NCBI GenBank assembly: GCA_024636575.1
Contig: JAGXGU010000050.1
Coordinates: 1 to 23,605 of the forward strand
DNA from: Altererythrobacter sp.
Lineage (GTDB): Bacteria > Pseudomonadota > Alphaproteobacteria > Sphingomonadales > Sphingomonadaceae
Reading direction: 5' to 3'
Length of the DNA stretch: 23,605 bases
Of this stretch, positions 1 to 7,346 are shown piece by piece. The notes under the pieces were generated by a model. It searched no databases. It was not told the origin of the DNA and saw nothing but the letters and a program-made list of their open reading frames with translations. The translations under genes were made by a program, and so were the position numbers. How positions within the stretch are numbered: the stretch's first letter is position 1; the number at the start of each line of letters is the position of its first letter.

Positions 1-392
1 GGCCGGGCCGCTATGCCGGGCGCGAAGGGAACGCTGCCGCCGCCCCCGCCATAGATCCTCAGCTGCGCAAATTCGGGCAGCACTCTGGTTACCGGTTCTT
101 CCAGCGAAATCCGGCATTGTTCAACCAGCTGCATGAAGGCGATCGAGGTGGCCGGCTTGGTCATGGAGGCAATGCGGAAAATCGCATCATCGCGCAGATC
201 GCCCCGCCCTTCGCCCATCCGCCCGCGGGCATCGTAATAAACCGGCCTGCCATCGCGTGCGACCACGATCTGCGTCATGGGCAGGCGGCCCTTGCCGACA
301 TAGTTTTCCTGGAGGAATGGCCCGATCCGGTCGAGCCGTTCACTATCGAAACCGTTTGATGCCGGGTCGACGCAGGTGAACGGGCTTGTCAT
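1..392 (-). CDS. Serine hydrolase, beta-lactamase/esterase (class C) family, partial
   Basis: Reading the minus strand from the ATG at 392, an open frame runs off the left edge without a stop, giving the first 130 residues of what is normally a protein of about 380-430 residues. Residues 74-82 read IASMTKPAT; S76-M-T-K79 is the SxxK motif that supplies the nucleophile and general base in class C beta-lactamases and EstB-like esterases. Just before it come a typical 'VVARDGRPVYYDARG' strand pair and an 'IFRIAS' lead-in. No signal peptide is visible, so I infer a cytoplasmic esterase or hydrolase rather than a true periplasmic beta-lactamase. A GAGGA ribosome site sits 6-10 bases before the ATG. 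The gene is divergent from the acyl-CoA synthetase, so it may act on an ester related to that pathway. The YxN and HxG-type motifs lie outside the window, so substrate is unknown. Confidence 0.85.
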   Translation of the reverse strand, partial: MTSPFTCVDPASNGFDSERLDRIGPFLQENYVGKGRLPMTQIVVARDGRPVYYDARGRMGEGRGDLRDDAIFRIASMTKPATSIAFMQLVEQCRISLEEPVTRVLPEFAQLRIYGGGGGSVPFAPGIAAR

Positions 393-464
393 ACTCTATC
401 CTCGTATCCCGGGGGCTTTGGAACTCTTGAAAAAGGGCCTAGCACCGGTAGCACGAAAAAACAG

Positions 465-481
465 GGCCAAGTGAATTGGCC
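465..481. promoter_or_regulatory. Inverted repeat, possible operator in divergent promoter region
   Basis: A perfect 6-bp inverted repeat with a 5-bp spacer (GGCCAA-gtgaa-TTGGCC) lies in the 91-bp gap between the divergent hydrolase and acyl-CoA synthetase genes, 17 bp before the likely TTG start at 499. Size and position fit a dimeric repressor site of the TetR or FadR kind that often controls acyl-CoA genes, but no regulator gene is in the window. It could also be chance in GC-rich DNA. No convincing -35/-10 pair was found in this gap. Confidence 0.3.
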
Positions 482-498
482 GGATGAGAGGAAACCAT

Positions 499-2259
499 TT
501 GAACCAGAATGTCAGTGCCGGTGCGGCTGCGCCCTGGACCAAGCCGGATGGATGGCCAGCCATGTCGTTGGCGGACGTGGAGGCGATATTGTGCGCGCCG
601 GGGCAACGTTTCGAGATGGAGACAATCGACATTCGCGGTGTGTCCACGCGTGTATGGCAAAACGCTCCGGCTTCGCTGCGACACTTGGCGGATCATGCTC
701 GGACCCATGGCGACCGGGTGATGACGATCTACGAGGACGAGCGGATCAGCTACGCAGCGTGGTATCGTGCAGTGGCCCGACTGGCTGGCGAAATGCGTGA
801 CCGCGGCATTGAAAAGGGTGACCGGGTCGCCCTCGCCATGCGCAATTTGCCCGAATGGCCGGTGGCCTTCTTTGCAGCCACGGCAATCGGTGCGATCTGT
901 GTGCCGCTCAATGCCTGGTGGACCGGGGCAGAACTTGCGTTCGGTCTCGTCAATTCCGGGGCAAGGATGCTGATCTGCGATGCGGAGCGGTGGGAACGCA
1001 TAGCGCCGCACCGCGCAGAATGTCCGCAGCTGTCCGCAGTCTTCGTTGCGCGCGCGCATGCGCGCGATCGGGCAGCCGAACGGCTGGAGGATGTAATTGG
1101 CATTCCGCAGGAATGGCCAGACCTGCCCGATGCGATGATCCCCGCTGCCGACATCGCACCCGACGATCCGGCAACCATTTTCTATACCAGCGGTACGACG
1201 GGACAGCCCAAGGGAGCGCTGGGCAGCCACCGCAACCTGACCAGCAATATTCTGGCGAGTGGTTATGCCGCCGCGCGTGCTGTCCTGCGCCGGGGCGAAG
1301 CCATTCCCCCACCGGCGCAGAAGGTGATCCTTACCGTAATCCCGCTGTTCCATGTCACCGCCTGTTCGGCAGGGCTGATCGGGCAATTGTTTGCCGGGCA
1401 CACGGTGATCTACATGCATCGCTGGGACACGGCGAAAGGGTTCGAGATCATCGAGCGTGAGAAGGTGAATGCCACCGGCGGCGTACCAACGATTGCGTGG
1501 CAGATGATCGAGCATCCCGACCGGGAAAATCACGATCTCTCAAGCCTGGAATCGATCAGCTATGGCGGCGCGCCGGCGGCACCGGAACTGGTCCGCAAGA
1601 TCTACGAAATCTTCGGTTCCATGCCTGGCAATGGCTGGGGCATGACAGAGACGATGGCCACCGTTACCAGCCATCTTGCGGAGGATTATCTGAACCGGCC
1701 CGAAAGCGCCGGTCCGCCTGTGCCGGTCAGCGACCTCAAGATTGTGGATGAGCAGGGCGTCACTCTCCCGGCCGGTGAAGTGGGTGAGCTGCTGGCCCGC
1801 GGGCCGCAGATTGTGATCGGATATTGGGACCGCCCGGATGCGACCGCGGAAACCTTTGTCGATGGATGGGTCCGCACCGGCGACCTTGCCCGGCTGGACG
1901 AGGAAGGGTTCTGCTACATTGTCGACCGCGCCAAGGACATGGTGATCCGCGGCGGGGAGAATATCTATTCCTCCGAGGTGGAAAATGTCCTGTACGATCA
2001 TCCTGCGGTGACCGATGCGGCGGTGCTGGGGATTGCGCACCGGACATTGGGTGAAGAACCAGCGGCCGTGGTCCACCTGGCGCCGGGGATGACGGCAAGC
2101 GAAAGTGAATTGCAGGCCTGGGTGGCCGCCCGGCTCGCCAAATTCAAAGTCCCGGTAAAGATCATTCTGGCTGCGGATATGCTGCCGCGCAATGCCAATG
2201 GGAAAATTCTTAAGAAAGACCTCAAGGCATTGTTCGGGGCCGGGCTCGGGACTGGCTGA
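499..2259 (+). CDS. Acyl-CoA synthetase (AMP-forming fatty acid--CoA ligase family)
   Basis: This ANL-superfamily enzyme activates a carboxylic acid with ATP to an acyl-adenylate and then to the CoA thioester. Numbered from TTG 499 (586 residues), the phosphate-binding loop YTSGTTGQPKG is at 229-239, the GWGMTET adenylate motif at 379-385, the ribose-binding T460-G-D462 at the hinge, the RGGENIYSSEVE motif soon after, and the adenylation lysine K569 in PRNANGKILKK. The order and length match a complete family member. I prefer TTG 499 because AGAGGAAA lies just upstream of it; an in-frame ATG at 484 would add five residues (591 total) but has a poorer ribosome site. It is divergent from the hydrolase and upstream of two acyl-CoA dehydrogenases and a TonB receptor, which suggests catabolic activation of an imported acid. 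Chain length or ring structure of the substrate cannot be read from the sequence. Confidence 0.93.
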   Translation: MNQNVSAGAAAPWTKPDGWPAMSLADVEAILCAPGQRFEMETIDIRGVSTRVWQNAPASLRHLADHARTHGDRVMTIYEDERISYAAWYRAVARLAGEMRDRGIEKGDRVALAMRNLPEWPVAFFAATAIGAICVPLNAWWTGAELAFGLVNSGARMLICDAERWERIAPHRAECPQLSAVFVARAHARDRAAERLEDVIGIPQEWPDLPDAMIPAADIAPDDPATIFYTSGTTGQPKGALGSHRNLTSNILASGYAAARAVLRRGEAIPPPAQKVILTVIPLFHVTACSAGLIGQLFAGHTVIYMHRWDTAKGFEIIEREKVNATGGVPTIAWQMIEHPDRENHDLSSLESISYGGAPAAPELVRKIYEIFGSMPGNGWGMTETMATVTSHLAEDYLNRPESAGPPVPVSDLKIVDEQGVTLPAGEVGELLARGPQIVIGYWDRPDATAETFVDGWVRTGDLARLDEEGFCYIVDRAKDMVIRGGENIYSSEVENVLYDHPAVTDAAVLGIAHRTLGEEPAAVVHLAPGMTASESELQAWVAARLAKFKVPVKIILAADMLPRNANGKILKKDLKALFGAGLGTG

Positions 2260-2364
2260 CGGGGGAATATCGCCAGCAGCCAATTGCCCGATGTAAAAAG
2301 CCAAGTTGAACGGCGGGGGCGGGGGTGTTAGCGCATCCTATCGACCGCATCGGCTGCGTCCGGA

Positions 2365-2393
2365 TTGACACCATGCAGCGAAAACCTTCGAAT
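2365..2393 (+). promoter_or_regulatory. Putative sigma-70-type promoter before the acyl-CoA dehydrogenases
   Basis: TTGACA at 2365-2370 is followed after 17 bp by TCGAAT at 2388-2393 (4 of 6 matches to TATAAT). It lies in the 148-bp gap between the synthetase and the first dehydrogenase. If used, transcription would start only about 8 bp before the ATG at 2408, giving a very short leader, so this is tentative. The rest of the gap holds two G5 runs around 2315-2327 and no clear terminator for the synthetase gene. Confidence 0.3.
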
Positions 2394-2407
2394 TTGGGAC
2401 AGATGAT

Positions 2408-3589
2408 ATGGACCTCGAATATTCTGCCGAAGAAATCGCCTTCCGGGACGAAGTGCGCCAGTTCCTGGCCGAAAACCTCCCCCTGGAAATTGCCGCCAAG
2501 GTTGACGCCGGCGGGGAGCTGGAAAAACAGGACATGGAACGCTGGCACGCGATCCTGAACGCCAAGGGCTGGCTGGCAGCGACATGGCCGGTTGAATATG
2601 GCGGCACGGGCTGGTCCACCGTGGAACGGCATATTTTTTCGGAGGAATGCGCGCTGCATAATGCGCCGCGGCTGGTGCCGTTCGGGCTGAGCATGCTTGG
2701 CCCGGTGCTGATCAAATTCGGCACCGAAGAACAGAAGCGCGAGATTCTTCCGCGCATCCTGGATGGCCGTGACTGGTGGTGCCAGGGCTTTTCGGAACCC
2801 GGCGCAGGGTCGGACCTGGCCAGCATGACTACCCGCGCGGTGCGCGATGGCGACGATTACGTGGTGAACGGCCAGAAAACCTGGACCACCCTGGGTCAAT
2901 ACGCCAACAAGATTTTCTGCCTCGTGCGGACCGGTACCGGGGGCAAGCCGCAGGCTGGCATCAGCTTCCTGAATGTGGATCTTGATACCCCGGGCGTGGA
3001 AATGCGGCCGATCAAGCTGATCGATGGCGGGCATGAGGTGAACGAGGTATTCTTCACCGATGCGCGCGTTCCCGCCGCAAATCTGGTTGGTGAGGAGAAC
3101 GCGGGCTGGACGATCGCAAAATATCTGCTCACCCACGAACGCACGAATATTGCCGGCATCGGCTTTTCCCTGAAGGATCTGGAGCGGTACCGCCGCATGG
3201 CATCCGCCATGACCCGTGACGGGCGCAAATTGTCGGAACATCCGATCCACGCTGCCGCGCTTGCAGAACTGGAGGCGGATCTGGAGGCGCTGCAGATTTC
3301 GAACTTGCGGATGCTGGCGAATGCGCGCGACGGTGCTGCCAGCCCGATCGACAGTTCGCTGCTGAAACTGAAGGGCACCCAGCTGCGGCAGGATATTCTC
3401 GCGCTGATGCGCTCCGCCCGCGGCCCCGATGCCGCATTCTGGGATGAAAGTCCGGCAAATACCAATTCGGACCTGCCTCCCCACGCCGATCACGTCGCGC
3501 CCACCTATTTCAACAATCGCAAGCTATCGATTTTTGGCGGGTCGAACGAAAGTCAGCGCAACATCGTCGCCCAGACACTTTTCAGATAA
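2408..3589 (+). CDS. Acyl-CoA dehydrogenase, likely catalytic subunit of a heteromeric enzyme
   Basis: A full-length (393 residues) flavin-dependent acyl-CoA dehydrogenase that should introduce an alpha,beta double bond into an acyl-CoA. The family signature QGFSEPGAGSDLASM appears near residues 125-140 and the FAD/substrate region NGQKTWTT follows. At the usual MCAD catalytic position (iYEGT) this protein has IFGGSNESQR with G377, so that glutamate is absent. Instead E244 in THERTNIA lies at the helix-G position used by isovaleryl-CoA dehydrogenase and by the catalytic subunits of mycobacterial steroid side-chain dehydrogenases such as FadE26 (family knowledge; the alignment is by eye). The next gene, 25 bp downstream, is a second ACAD lacking both glutamates, so I infer the two form an alpha2beta2 complex. 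Start chosen at ATG 2408, where the family N-terminus MDLEYSAEEIAFRDEVR begins. Confidence 0.92.
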   Translation: MDLEYSAEEIAFRDEVRQFLAENLPLEIAAKVDAGGELEKQDMERWHAILNAKGWLAATWPVEYGGTGWSTVERHIFSEECALHNAPRLVPFGLSMLGPVLIKFGTEEQKREILPRILDGRDWWCQGFSEPGAGSDLASMTTRAVRDGDDYVVNGQKTWTTLGQYANKIFCLVRTGTGGKPQAGISFLNVDLDTPGVEMRPIKLIDGGHEVNEVFFTDARVPAANLVGEENAGWTIAKYLLTHERTNIAGIGFSLKDLERYRRMASAMTRDGRKLSEHPIHAAALAELEADLEALQISNLRMLANARDGAASPIDSSLLKLKGTQLRQDILALMRSARGPDAAFWDESPANTNSDLPPHADHVAPTYFNNRKLSIFGGSNESQRNIVAQTLFR

Positions 3590-3614
3590 AGCCCACTTTT
3601 CAGGTAGATCAATC

Positions 3615-4679
3615 ATGGATTTCTCCATTTCGCAGGACCACCAGATGCTGGCCGACAGTTTGCGGCGGTATTTTTCCGACAAATATCCGATCGAGCTGCG
3701 TAACAAGGCAGGCTATTCCGCGCCCTTCCATTCGCCCGAAGTATGGACCGATCTGGCCGAGCTCGGCGTGATCGGTGCGTTCATCGATGAAGATCATGGC
3801 GGGTTCGGCGGTACGGCGCAGGACATTGCGGTGGTTTTCGAGGAAGTGGGCCGCGCACTGTGCTGCGAACCGCTTCTGGGCGCCCTGATGGGTGCGCGAT
3901 TGCTGGCCTTGTCAGGCCAGGATCAAGCGGCCGAGGACATCGTTGCCGGCACAGCACGCGCTGCCGTGGCGATTTTCGAACCCGGGGTGGTCTGCAATCT
4001 GGGCGCAATTTCTGCGGAGGCCCGCCAGCTTGGCGGCGAATGGCGGCTGTTCGGCCACAAGAACGCCATCTATGGTGGCCCCGGGGCGGACCTTGTGCTG
4101 ATCGCGGCCCATGCCGGCGGGAAGATCGGCCTGTTCCTGGCGCAATCGCCTGACATGCAGGCCGCACCAATGATCGATGGCGGCGGTATCGGCGATCTGG
4201 TGATGGATGGCTTGCCCGCGGCATGCATCTGCGAAGATGCCTCCGCAATGATCGAGGAAACCCTCGATCTCGCGCGGATCGCACTGTGCGCGGAAGCAAA
4301 CGGCGCGATGGACCGGTTAATCGCCATGACGACCGATTATCTCAAGCAGCGGCAGCAATTCGGCCGGCCACTGGCCACTTTCCAGGCCTTGCAGCACCGG
4401 CTCGTCGACATGGTGATGGAACTGGAACAGAGCAAATCGATCACGATCCGCGCCGTCGCAAGTTTCGGGTCCGATGATCAGGCGCGGCACGTTGCCATGG
4501 CCAAGAACCTGATCGGCCGCGCCGGTACAAAAATTTCCGAAGAGGCAATCCAGCTTCACGGCGGGATCGGCATGACGTGGGAATATGCCGGATCGCATTA
4601 TGCCAAGCGGCTGGTGATGATCGATCACCAGTTGGGTGACCGGCATGATCACGCTGGCCGTCTGGCCGCGATGGACTGA
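3615..4679 (+). CDS. Acyl-CoA dehydrogenase-like protein, likely non-catalytic partner subunit
   Basis: A 354-residue acyl-CoA dehydrogenase paralogue, shorter than the usual 380-400. The family N-terminus MDFSISQDHQMLADSLRRYF begins at ATG 3615; the same frame is open further upstream, but that part overlaps the preceding dehydrogenase and is not family-like. The C-terminal motif LHGGIGMTWEYAGSHYAKRL is present near 314-333, as is the RQQFGRPLATFQALQHRLVDM helix. Neither catalytic glutamate is found: the helix-G position is A220 (DLARIAL) and the protein ends soon after the GGIGMT motif with no iYEGT-like segment. In actinobacterial alpha2beta2 steroid dehydrogenases one subunit is similarly inactive and completes the FAD and substrate sites of its partner. 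Separated by 25 bp from the upstream ACAD gene, so most likely co-transcribed. Alternative: a diverged enzyme with an atypical base. Confidence 0.9.
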   Translation: MDFSISQDHQMLADSLRRYFSDKYPIELRNKAGYSAPFHSPEVWTDLAELGVIGAFIDEDHGGFGGTAQDIAVVFEEVGRALCCEPLLGALMGARLLALSGQDQAAEDIVAGTARAAVAIFEPGVVCNLGAISAEARQLGGEWRLFGHKNAIYGGPGADLVLIAAHAGGKIGLFLAQSPDMQAAPMIDGGGIGDLVMDGLPAACICEDASAMIEETLDLARIALCAEANGAMDRLIAMTTDYLKQRQQFGRPLATFQALQHRLVDMVMELEQSKSITIRAVASFGSDDQARHVAMAKNLIGRAGTKISEEAIQLHGGIGMTWEYAGSHYAKRLVMIDHQLGDRHDHAGRLAAMD

Positions 4680-4685
4680 CATATA

Positions 4686-6713
4686 TTGACCTACCGAAGT
4701 TTGAAACTTCTCCTTCTTCCAGCGACTGTGTTGATGCCCGCCGCTGGCCATGCGCAACAATCCGAAGAATCGGTGGACAGGCCGATTATCGTCGTGACCG
4801 GGCAGGGGCTCGATGAAACCCCGGCTACGCCTGCCTATGATGTGCAGACAATCGACCGGGACCGGATCGTTACTGCGACATCCGGCCGGATCGAGGATGT
4901 CCTGTCGGACGTTGCCGGATTTCAGCAATTCCGGCGGTCGGACAGCCGATCCTCCAATCCATCGGCGCAGGGCGTCACGCTGCGCGCGCTGGGCGGCAAC
5001 GCCACCAGCCGGGCACTGGTCTTGCTGGACGGTGTCCCGATGGCCGATCCGTTTTTCGGCTATATCCCCCTGTCGGCGATCGCCCCGGAACGGCTGTCAT
5101 CCGTCCGCGTGACGCGTGGCGGCGGCTCGGGCGCATTCGGTGCCGGGGCGGTTGCGGGCACGATCGAGCTGGAAAGTGCAGACGCCGCGACACTCGGGTT
5201 TGCAAGCGGCTCCTTGATTGTGGGCCACCGCGGCGCGAGCGAGGCCAGCGCGGCGCTTGCGCCAGAACTGGGCAGCGGTTTTGCGGTAATTTCGGGCCGG
5301 TGGGATCGGGGCCCCGGCTTTTACACGACCCCCGCCGATCAGCGGGTCCCCGCCAGCGTGCGCTCTGCCTATGACAGCTGGTCATTGGGCGTCCGCGGCG
5401 TTGCGCCCTTGACCGGCGACGTTGAATTGCAGGCAAGTGCGCTGATTTTCGGCGATCAGCGCACCCTGCGTTTCGAAGGCGCAGATAGTACCAGCAGCGG
5501 CCAGGACGCCAGTATTCGGCTGGTGGGCCGCGGGACATGGCAAGTGGATGCACTGGCCTATGTCCAGGCGCGCAATTTCTCCAACATCGTGATCAGTTCG
5601 ACGCGCTTCGTGCCGGTGCTTGACCAGCGGCGGACGCCATCGACGGGTCTTGGCGGCAAGTTTGAAGTGCGCCCGCCGATCGGCGATGCCCACGTCCTGC
5701 GGCTGGGCATGGATTACCGCAAATCATCGGGCGGGCTGCAGGAAGAAGCCTTTAGCGCATTCACCGGCAATCTGACCGCGCGCCGCCGCGCGGGCGGTGA
5801 CAATAGTGATCTCGGACTGTTCGTGGAGGATGACTGGACGCATGGCGCGCTGGTGCTGACAGCCGGAGCACGGGCGGATCGCTGGACCATCAACAATGGC
5901 TATTTTCTTGAACGTGACAGTACCGGCAACGCTGTGATCGATAGTCAGTTCGCGGACCGCAGCGGCTGGGATATATCGTTCAGGGGCGGGGCGTTGCTCC
6001 GCGTCGGAAGCGGGTTGGATCTGCGCGCTGCGGCCTATAGCGGCCTGCGCCTGCCAACCCTGAACGAACTCTACCGCCCATTCGTGGTTTTTCCGGTGGT
6101 GACGCTGGCCAACGAAGCGCTGGAGAACGAGGCGCTCCGCGGGTTCGAGGCAGGGCTGGATTTTGCGCCGACGCAGGGCATCAGCTTCTCTCTGACGGCG
6201 TTTGACAACAAGGTGAAAGATGCCGTGGCCAATGTCACCATCGCCGCCAATCTGCGCCAGCGCCGCAATGTCGATGCGGTTCGTGCGCGCGGGTTGGAAC
6301 TGGGCGCGCAGGCGCAATTCGGGGATTTCTCCGTGAATGGTTCGCTCGCATGGACCGATGCGGAAGTGGAAGGTAGCGGATTTTCCGCAGCACTGGATGG
6401 AATGCGTCCGGCGCAAACCCCAAAACTGGCTGCCAGTGCCACGTTTGCCTATGTACCTGCGCGCGGTTGGCGCCTGGCAACCACGCTGCGCCATGTGGGG
6501 AGCCAGTTCGAAGATGATCTGGAAACCGACATCCTGCCTGCCGCAACCACCCTGGATGCTTTCGTGCAAGTGCCGCTGGGTAATCGATTTTCCTTCATTC
6601 TGCGCGGCGAGAACCTGACCGATAGCACGATCATTACCCGCAATCAGGGCGGTTCGATCGATCTTGGCGTACCGCTGACCCTGTGGGCGGGGATCAGGTT
6701 CGGGAAATGGTGA
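4686..6713 (+). CDS. TonB-dependent outer-membrane receptor
   Basis: A 675-residue outer-membrane beta-barrel transporter energised by TonB. Residues 1-25 form a signal peptide with a leucine-rich core and an A-x-A-like end (AAGHAQQ). PIIVVTG near residue 33-39 resembles a TonB box. The plug domain follows, with LRALGGNATSRALVLLDGVPM and the closing GAFGAGAVAGTIELES. The remainder is strand-rich and ends IRFGKW with a C-terminal aromatic residue, as needed for barrel assembly. The start is TTG 4686, only 6 bp after the dehydrogenase stop; a second in-frame TTG six codons on would still leave a good signal peptide. This tight linkage to acyl-CoA genes suggests it imports a hydrophobic carbon source, such as a lipid or steroid-like acid, rather than siderophores, but substrate specificity cannot be assigned from sequence alone. 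Length is compatible with BtuB-like short receptors. Confidence 0.92.
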   Translation: MTYRSLKLLLLPATVLMPAAGHAQQSEESVDRPIIVVTGQGLDETPATPAYDVQTIDRDRIVTATSGRIEDVLSDVAGFQQFRRSDSRSSNPSAQGVTLRALGGNATSRALVLLDGVPMADPFFGYIPLSAIAPERLSSVRVTRGGGSGAFGAGAVAGTIELESADAATLGFASGSLIVGHRGASEASAALAPELGSGFAVISGRWDRGPGFYTTPADQRVPASVRSAYDSWSLGVRGVAPLTGDVELQASALIFGDQRTLRFEGADSTSSGQDASIRLVGRGTWQVDALAYVQARNFSNIVISSTRFVPVLDQRRTPSTGLGGKFEVRPPIGDAHVLRLGMDYRKSSGGLQEEAFSAFTGNLTARRRAGGDNSDLGLFVEDDWTHGALVLTAGARADRWTINNGYFLERDSTGNAVIDSQFADRSGWDISFRGGALLRVGSGLDLRAAAYSGLRLPTLNELYRPFVVFPVVTLANEALENEALRGFEAGLDFAPTQGISFSLTAFDNKVKDAVANVTIAANLRQRRNVDAVRARGLELGAQAQFGDFSVNGSLAWTDAEVEGSGFSAALDGMRPAQTPKLAASATFAYVPARGWRLATTLRHVGSQFEDDLETDILPAATTLDAFVQVPLGNRFSFILRGENLTDSTIITRNQGGSIDLGVPLTLWAGIRFGKW

Positions 6714-6719
6714 CTCCGG

Positions 6720-6989
6720 TCAGTCCGGGGATTTTTCACCGCCAGGGTTCGCCCTGATCCGGTCGAGCGCGAATTGCGGAACGCGTTTGCCCTTTGTCTT
6801 CCCCGTGAGGTGAAACGCGAAGCAGCGATCACAGCGATAGGGACGCAGCGGAAAGTCGGCCTGACTTGCCGCCAAGAGCGCCTCTTCTTCAGTACGGTAT
6901 CGTACCTTTTTGGCGCAGATGCTTTGTCGCGTGCGGATCGGTGATCCCTCCTGTTCAAGGCGGTATCGCGGACAAACCATTTTGGCCAT
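6720..6989 (-). CDS. Small cysteine-containing hypothetical protein (zinc-ribbon-like)
   Basis: An 89-residue basic protein. Cysteines at 6, 25, 53 and 56 include a C-x-x-C pair in YRCDRCFAFHLTGKTKGK, followed by His60. The pattern (C..K, an AxxxA helix, then Y-x-C-x-x-C-x-x-FH-TGK) looks like a small metal-binding fold, perhaps nucleic-acid binding given its charge; this is inference. I chose ATG 6989 (a second ATG at 6980 is equally possible); the reading frame is open far upstream but that part is antisense to the next genes and not protein-like. It is convergent with the TonB receptor, with 6 bp between the stops, and divergent from the 86-residue gene at 7059. I do not recognise a named family. 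Confidence 0.65.
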   Translation of the reverse strand: MAKMVCPRYRLEQEGSPIRTRQSICAKKVRYRTEEEALLAASQADFPLRPYRCDRCFAFHLTGKTKGKRVPQFALDRIRANPGGEKSPD

Positions 6990-7058
6990 GCGCAAATTTA
7001 GAGCACAGAAGTGCAGCAGGTCTTGCGAGGATCGGGCGAAAGGCCCAAACCTGCAGCA

Positions 7059-7319
7059 ATGACATTCGACGATCAATTGCAGCGCTATTTCGGCACTACG
7101 GACATGGGCCAGGTGCCGCCCGATGCGGTCGCCGCCGGGTTGGAGCGGATGCGGGTGGATTTCGGGCTGGAGAAAGATCGCGGTTACCGCTTCGCGCTGT
7201 GGACGGTGATGTATATTCTCGGCGATGCACCTGATCTGGATGTTGCCTTCAAAGAAGAAAAAGACCGGAACGCGGCGCGCGATTTCATGGATCTGATGGA
7301 CAGGGCGCCGGATTCGTAG
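7059..7319 (+). CDS. Small conserved-looking hypothetical protein
   Basis: An 86-residue acidic, probably soluble and helical protein of unrecognised function. I chose ATG 7059 (MTFDDQLQRYFGTTDM) over an in-frame ATG at 7011, because the extra residues look like non-coding translation and the 7059 start gives a compact protein. The core reads as amphipathic helices: an N-terminal 'LQRYFGTTD' helix, 'AAGLERMRVDFGLEKDRGYRFALW', then an acidic 'DAARDFMDLMD'-like tail. No membrane segment, signal peptide or cysteine cluster is seen. The ribosome site is weak. It ends 27 bp before the DUF2339 gene on the same strand, so the two may be co-transcribed and functionally linked. Confidence 0.6.
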   Translation: MTFDDQLQRYFGTTDMGQVPPDAVAAGLERMRVDFGLEKDRGYRFALWTVMYILGDAPDLDVAFKEEKDRNAARDFMDLMDRAPDS

Positions 7320-7346
7320 AGCGCATCGGGGTAGGGGGAACAAGCC

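Noticed and set aside
1051..1066. 16-bp perfect palindrome CGCGCGCATGCGCGCG, with a 9-bp direct repeat TGTCCGCAG just before it (1021-1039)
   Set aside because: Inside the acyl-CoA synthetase coding region and explained by Ala/Arg codons in GC-rich DNA; could favour Z-DNA but there is no sign of function.
439..1533. Long minus-strand open frame (364 codons) antisense to the acyl-CoA synthetase
   Set aside because: No recognisable domain, composition rich in Arg, Gly, His and Cys typical of GC-rich shadow frames, and the plus strand carries a clear synthetase.
2312..2327. G-rich run with two G5 tracts as a possible quadruplex
   Set aside because: Only two long G tracts are present, too few for a stable intramolecular quadruplex.
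2222..3493. Long minus-strand open frame (423 codons) antisense to the first dehydrogenase
   Set aside because: Mirror frame of a GC-rich gene with an unmistakable ACAD sequence on the plus strand; no ribosome site or family match.
3429..3614. N-terminal extension of the second dehydrogenase
   Set aside because: Overlaps the end of the first dehydrogenase out of frame and has no family-like sequence; MDFSISQDHQM at 3615 is the normal ACAD N-terminus.
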